Translations under genes and position numbers: made by a program
Notes under the pieces: generated by a model
What the model was told of the DNA's origin: nothing
What the model saw: the letters and a program-made list of their open reading frames with translations, nothing else
Database searches by the model: none
Part shown: positions 6,344 through 8,681 of the stretch, one piece after another
Position numbering within the stretch: position 1 is the first letter of the stretch
Layout: every line of letters begins with the position of its first letter
Assembly (NCBI GenBank): GCA_964532175.1
Contig: CAZHGP010000047.1
Coordinates: 1 to 8,681 of the forward strand
Length of the DNA: 8,681 bases
Reading direction: 5' to 3'
From: JAVZCJ01 sp964532175
Lineage (GTDB): Archaea; Thermoproteota; Nitrososphaeria_A; Caldarchaeales; JAVZCJ01

Positions 6344-7094
6344 ATGAATAAGACATTTTTTATACTATTTAAAATATTTTGCATATTATTTTTCATATCA
6401 ATATTTTTTAATAGTGTTTTTGGACAAAAAGAACTAATTGGAGAAGAAGCACCATTATTTATATTAAAATCTATAAATAATGAAGAAATTTCTCTTAAAA
6501 ATTTTAGAGGCAAAATAGTACTTTTAGATTTTTTTGCTACATGGTGTGGACCATGTAGAATAGAAATGCAATATTTAAAAAGAATTTATGATGAATATAA
6601 AGAGAAAGACTTTATACTTATTTCAATAGATCTTTATGAAGATACTGAAAAAGTTAAAAAATTTGTAAATGAAAATAATATTGAGTGGATTGTAGTTATA
6701 GATGAAGATGGACAAGTAACTAAAAAATATAATATACAAGCTATTCCAACTTTAATTTTAATTGATTCTAAAGGAAAAATAGTGGATGTATATATAGGGG
6801 TTACAGGTGAAAATATATTAATGAATAAAATTGAAACTCTTATACAAACTATCATAACTGAAACTATTAAGACAACTCAAACTCCTATAGAATCAACTTA
6901 CTATATTACAATTACTAAAAATGAGACACTAACTTTAACAGCATATACCACTAAAACAAATATTCTTACTTTTACAAAGTATATTACAATAACTCAAACT
7001 TATTCAATTCTAGAATGGATGAATATTCAATGGATCTTATTATTAATATTAATAGTATTTGCAATAATAGTAACATTATTATTTATAAAAAGAT
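6344..7094 (+). CDS. TlpA-like membrane-anchored thioredoxin, 3' end cut by assembly gap
   Basis: 250 residues are readable. A signal peptide or N-terminal anchor (4-27) precedes a TlpA/ResA-type thioredoxin domain (29-168): GEEAPLFIL entry, WCGPC active site at 67-71 after FFAT, and the cis-Pro loop AIPT at 133-136. Residues 170-222 are a Thr/Ile-rich stalk with alternating polar and hydrophobic residues (TITKNETLTLTAY and similar). Residues 226-248 are a membrane helix followed by KR. The catalytic domain should therefore sit outside the cell, held by the C-terminal helix. The stop codon lies in the gap, probably soon after the basic residues. Such proteins reduce or isomerise disulfides, for example on apocytochrome c, and take electrons from CcdA, whose gene is 4 kb away. 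The sequence right of the gap belongs to the opposite-strand glycosylase and should not be joined to this protein. Confidence 0.88.
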
Positions 7095-7194
7095 NNNNNN
7101 NNNNNNNNNNNNNNNNNNNNNNNNNNNNNNNNNNNNNNNNNNNNNNNNNNNNNNNNNNNNNNNNNNNNNNNNNNNNNNNNNNNNNNNNNNNNNN
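7095..7194. other. assembly gap of 100 N
   Basis: Exactly 100 undetermined bases, the conventional placeholder for a gap of unknown size. The true distance between the flanks, and whether they are adjacent in the genome, is not shown. Genes may be missing here besides the end of the TlpA-like gene. Confidence 0.97.
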
Positions 7195-7214
7195 AAAGTA
7201 TAATGTGCTAAGAG

Positions 7215-7841
7215 TTATTTTAGTATTTTTCCAGTTTCCATATACCATAAATACAAATCTAATTCTGCTAAATTAATATTTAATTCCTTTGCAACTTTTT
7301 TTAATATTTCTTCAATTTCTAAATATTTTTTCTTTGTTAATGTTTTTGGTTTTTTAATTAAGCCATATTTTACTAGTATATTAATGATATGAAAATCTAA
7401 AATAGAAAAATTCGTATAACCTATATTCCTAAGAAAATGACTTGCTTCTTTATATCCTAATCCTTTTATATTTTTAACTAACCACTCTCTTAAATTATTT
7501 TCATTATTAAAAGAATTGATAATTTCTTTTAATGAATTCATATATTTTCTTGCCTCTACAATGTATTTTGCTCTAGTATTATAATATCGATGACCATAAT
7601 CTTTTAATTTTTTTGCTAATACGGACTCTGGAAGAGTTAAAAATCCATTTCCTATTTCTTTCTGAATTTTTATACTTTTTTCAGCATTAAAATTTGCTGT
7701 TAAAATACAAAAACAAAGCTCTTTAAAAATTTCAATATTTGATTTATTACCAATATCTTTGAATTCTTTAATCCGAACATCTACTATTTCTTTTACTTTA
7801 CTATTTTTTAATTTATTGATAGCTTCTATTAATTCTTTCAT
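7215..7841 (-). CDS. ogg: 8-oxoguanine DNA glycosylase / AP lyase, archaeal Ogg2 type
   Basis: The 208-residue product removes 8-oxoguanine from DNA and nicks the resulting abasic site. The helix-hairpin-helix domain spans about 40-205. The hairpin IKGLGYKEASHFLRNIG (125-141) carries the catalytic Lys, K131, and the following strand carries the catalytic Asp, D149, in SILDFHI. The protein ends in ETGKILK; a C-terminal Lys is the known determinant of 8-oxoguanine recognition in Ogg2 enzymes and is present as K208, so the 3' end is intact despite lying 20 bases from the assembly gap. Length is normal for Ogg2. The start has a minus-strand TATA element 35 bases upstream and no Shine-Dalgarno; an ATG slightly upstream is out of frame and meets a stop at once. 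It is divergent from the DUF1122-like gene across 87 bases. Confidence 0.92.
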   Translation of the reverse strand: MKELIEAINKLKNSKVKEIVDVRIKEFKDIGNKSNIEIFKELCFCILTANFNAEKSIKIQKEIGNGFLTLPESVLAKKLKDYGHRYYNTRAKYIVEARKYMNSLKEIINSFNNENNLREWLVKNIKGLGYKEASHFLRNIGYTNFSILDFHIINILVKYGLIKKPKTLTKKKYLEIEEILKKVAKELNINLAELDLYLWYMETGKILK

Positions 7842-7872
7842 TATTAATTCATATTTTGTTTACTATCAAAAT

Positions 7873-7880
7873 ATTTATAA
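7873..7880 (-). promoter_or_regulatory. TATA box for ogg
   Basis: The minus strand reads TTATAAAT, centred about 35 bases from the ogg ATG. A start of transcription near 7850 would leave a leader of about 9 bases. Confidence 0.5.
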
Positions 7881-7900
7881 TGTGGGTAATTTATTAATAT

Positions 7901-7908
7901 TTTTAAAG
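7901..7908 (+). promoter_or_regulatory. probable TATA box for the DUF1122-like gene
   Basis: TTTTAAAG lies about 25 bases before the ATG at 7929, which fits a leaderless transcript. The match is weaker than the others in the window, and AT-rich alternatives lie close by. Confidence 0.35.
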
Positions 7909-7928
7909 TAAAACTACAATAAATTAAA

Positions 7929-8564
7929 ATGTTGGAAGAAGCAATTAAGAAAATAATTAAAGGAATTAAAATAAACAATTTTATAATTTATGCAAAAAGA
8001 ATTTCAAAAGGTAGATTTTTAGAAGAAGAAAACTTAGACATATACATAAAAAGAGAAAAATTAGAGAAACATCTTTTATACATTAAAATATTTCATGGTA
8101 GAAAACCATATTATAAACCTTGGATAGAATTCTTTGGCATAAATACTAAAATAGATTTAGGGGGAAGAATAATTAATTATTTTGACTCTATTTTTGAATA
8201 TAAATTATTATCATTTTTCTCTAAATTTCTTAATAAAGGAGGAAAAATTTTCATTGAATATTATGGAGATGAGGAAACTAGAAAACAGCTTGAAGCAGGA
8301 ATTCCTCCATCAATAACTCGTTTAGGTTATAAATTATTTAAATTAGGTTTTACTTGGTTTAAAGATTGGTATTTTCCTGAGGGTTTTATGGAAGGTGAAC
8401 AAAAACTTCAAGCTGAAAAGCCAATGAATGATGAAGAAAAAAATCGTCAGATAGAACAAATTAAAGATGAAGTTGAAAAATTTCTTGAAAAAATAAGAAA
8501 ATTAAATAAGCATGAATCTTATATGATTAAATCAATAGAAAGAGCAAGAAGTATTATTAACTAA
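7929..8564 (+). CDS. DUF1122-like conserved archaeal protein
   Basis: The 211-residue product resembles the archaeal family DUF1122, whose function is unknown to me. The most family-like stretch is 103-165: GGKIFIEYYGDEET (104-117), GIPPSITRLGYKLFKLGF (124-141), WFKDWYFPEG (143-152) and KLQAEKP (159-165). The pattern of a glycine turn, a strand ending in EYYGD, and a later rLG-helix recalls class I methyltransferase-like folds, but no SAM-binding GxGxG is seen and I do not claim that activity. The last 45 residues are a charged, probably coiled-coil helix (NDEEKNRQIEQIKDEVEKF). It has no signal peptide or membrane helix, so it should be cytoplasmic. It is divergent from ogg and converges on the partial gene at the right edge with 4 bases between stops. 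Confidence 0.72.
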   Translation: MLEEAIKKIIKGIKINNFIIYAKRISKGRFLEEENLDIYIKREKLEKHLLYIKIFHGRKPYYKPWIEFFGINTKIDLGGRIINYFDSIFEYKLLSFFSKFLNKGGKIFIEYYGDEETRKQLEAGIPPSITRLGYKLFKLGFTWFKDWYFPEGFMEGEQKLQAEKPMNDEEKNRQIEQIKDEVEKFLEKIRKLNKHESYMIKSIERARSIIN

Positions 8565-8568
8565 AAAA

Positions 8569-8681
8569 TTAAATAATTTTAAATGTAACAATAGCTCCCT
8601 CATCAATTTCTTTTATGTCAGTAATTTTAGTTTTTAATCCTTTCTCTTTTAATAAAATTGTTAAATCATCAAAATAATCAT
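8569..8681 (-). CDS. C-terminus of an unidentified protein, runs off the right edge
   Basis: Reading leftward from the window edge, one frame stays open for 36 codons and ends at TAA (8571-8569). The peptide runs DYFDDLTILLKEKG, then KTKITDIKEIDEG, then AIVTFKII. It looks like a real alpha/beta domain end: an amphipathic helix, a charged loop and a hydrophobic strand. The product cannot be named from so little. It is convergent with the DUF1122-like gene, 4 bases apart. Confidence 0.6.
   Translation of the reverse strand, partial: DYFDDLTILLKEKGLKTKITDIKEIDEGAIVTFKII

Noticed and set aside
7195..7276. Continuation of the TlpA-like reading frame across the N run
   Set aside because: The frame through the gap is arbitrary, and the sequence right of it is the antisense of the ogg 3' end. 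The real stop must lie in the gap.

Overview
The window is an 8.7-kb piece of a very AT-rich archaeal genome, probably a thermophilic member of the Thermoproteota (Crenarchaeota-like lineages) or a close relative. Supporting signs are TATA boxes about 25 bases before several start codons with almost no 5' leader, an Ogg2-type 8-oxoguanine glycosylase, a protein resembling the archaeal family DUF1122, and exported proteins with Thr-rich stalks. A run of exactly 100 N (7095-7194) marks a scaffold join, so this is a draft or metagenome-assembled genome. The exact lineage cannot be read from the sequence.

Layout from left to right. A small membrane protein with a zinc ribbon (146-460, +) converges on a two-gene minus-strand unit: a CcdA-type thiol transporter (2211-1540) followed 8 bases later by a uroporphyrinogen-decarboxylase-family protein (1531-470). 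Divergent from ccdA is an unrecognised four-helix membrane protein (2330-2719, +). Next comes a two-gene plus-strand operon: a Tat-signal protein with a Thr-rich stalk (2880-3647, TTG start) and, 5 bases later, a 606-residue protein of the zinc-dependent phospholipase C / P1 nuclease fold (3653-5473). This pair ends at a T-rich terminator shared with the convergent adenylate kinase gene (6239-5544, -). Divergent from adk is a TlpA-like membrane thioredoxin (6344 to the gap, +). Beyond the gap lie the Ogg2 glycosylase (7841-7215, -), the divergent DUF1122-like gene (7929-8564, +), and the C-terminus of an unidentified minus-strand gene at the right edge.

Functionally, two genes suggest an extracytoplasmic thiol-disulfide relay: CcdA would carry electrons across the membrane and the TlpA-like protein would use them outside the cell. 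The most distinctive locus is the Tat-protein/phospholipase-fold pair. The enzyme-like partner has no signal peptide of its own, carries large insertions and a four-Cys cluster, and sits directly behind a Tat-exported stalk protein. A joint cell-surface complex is an attractive but unproven reading. The remaining genes (adk, ogg, DUF1122-like) look like ordinary chromosomal housekeeping or accessory genes. No tRNA, rRNA, CRISPR array, insertion sequence or attachment site was seen.
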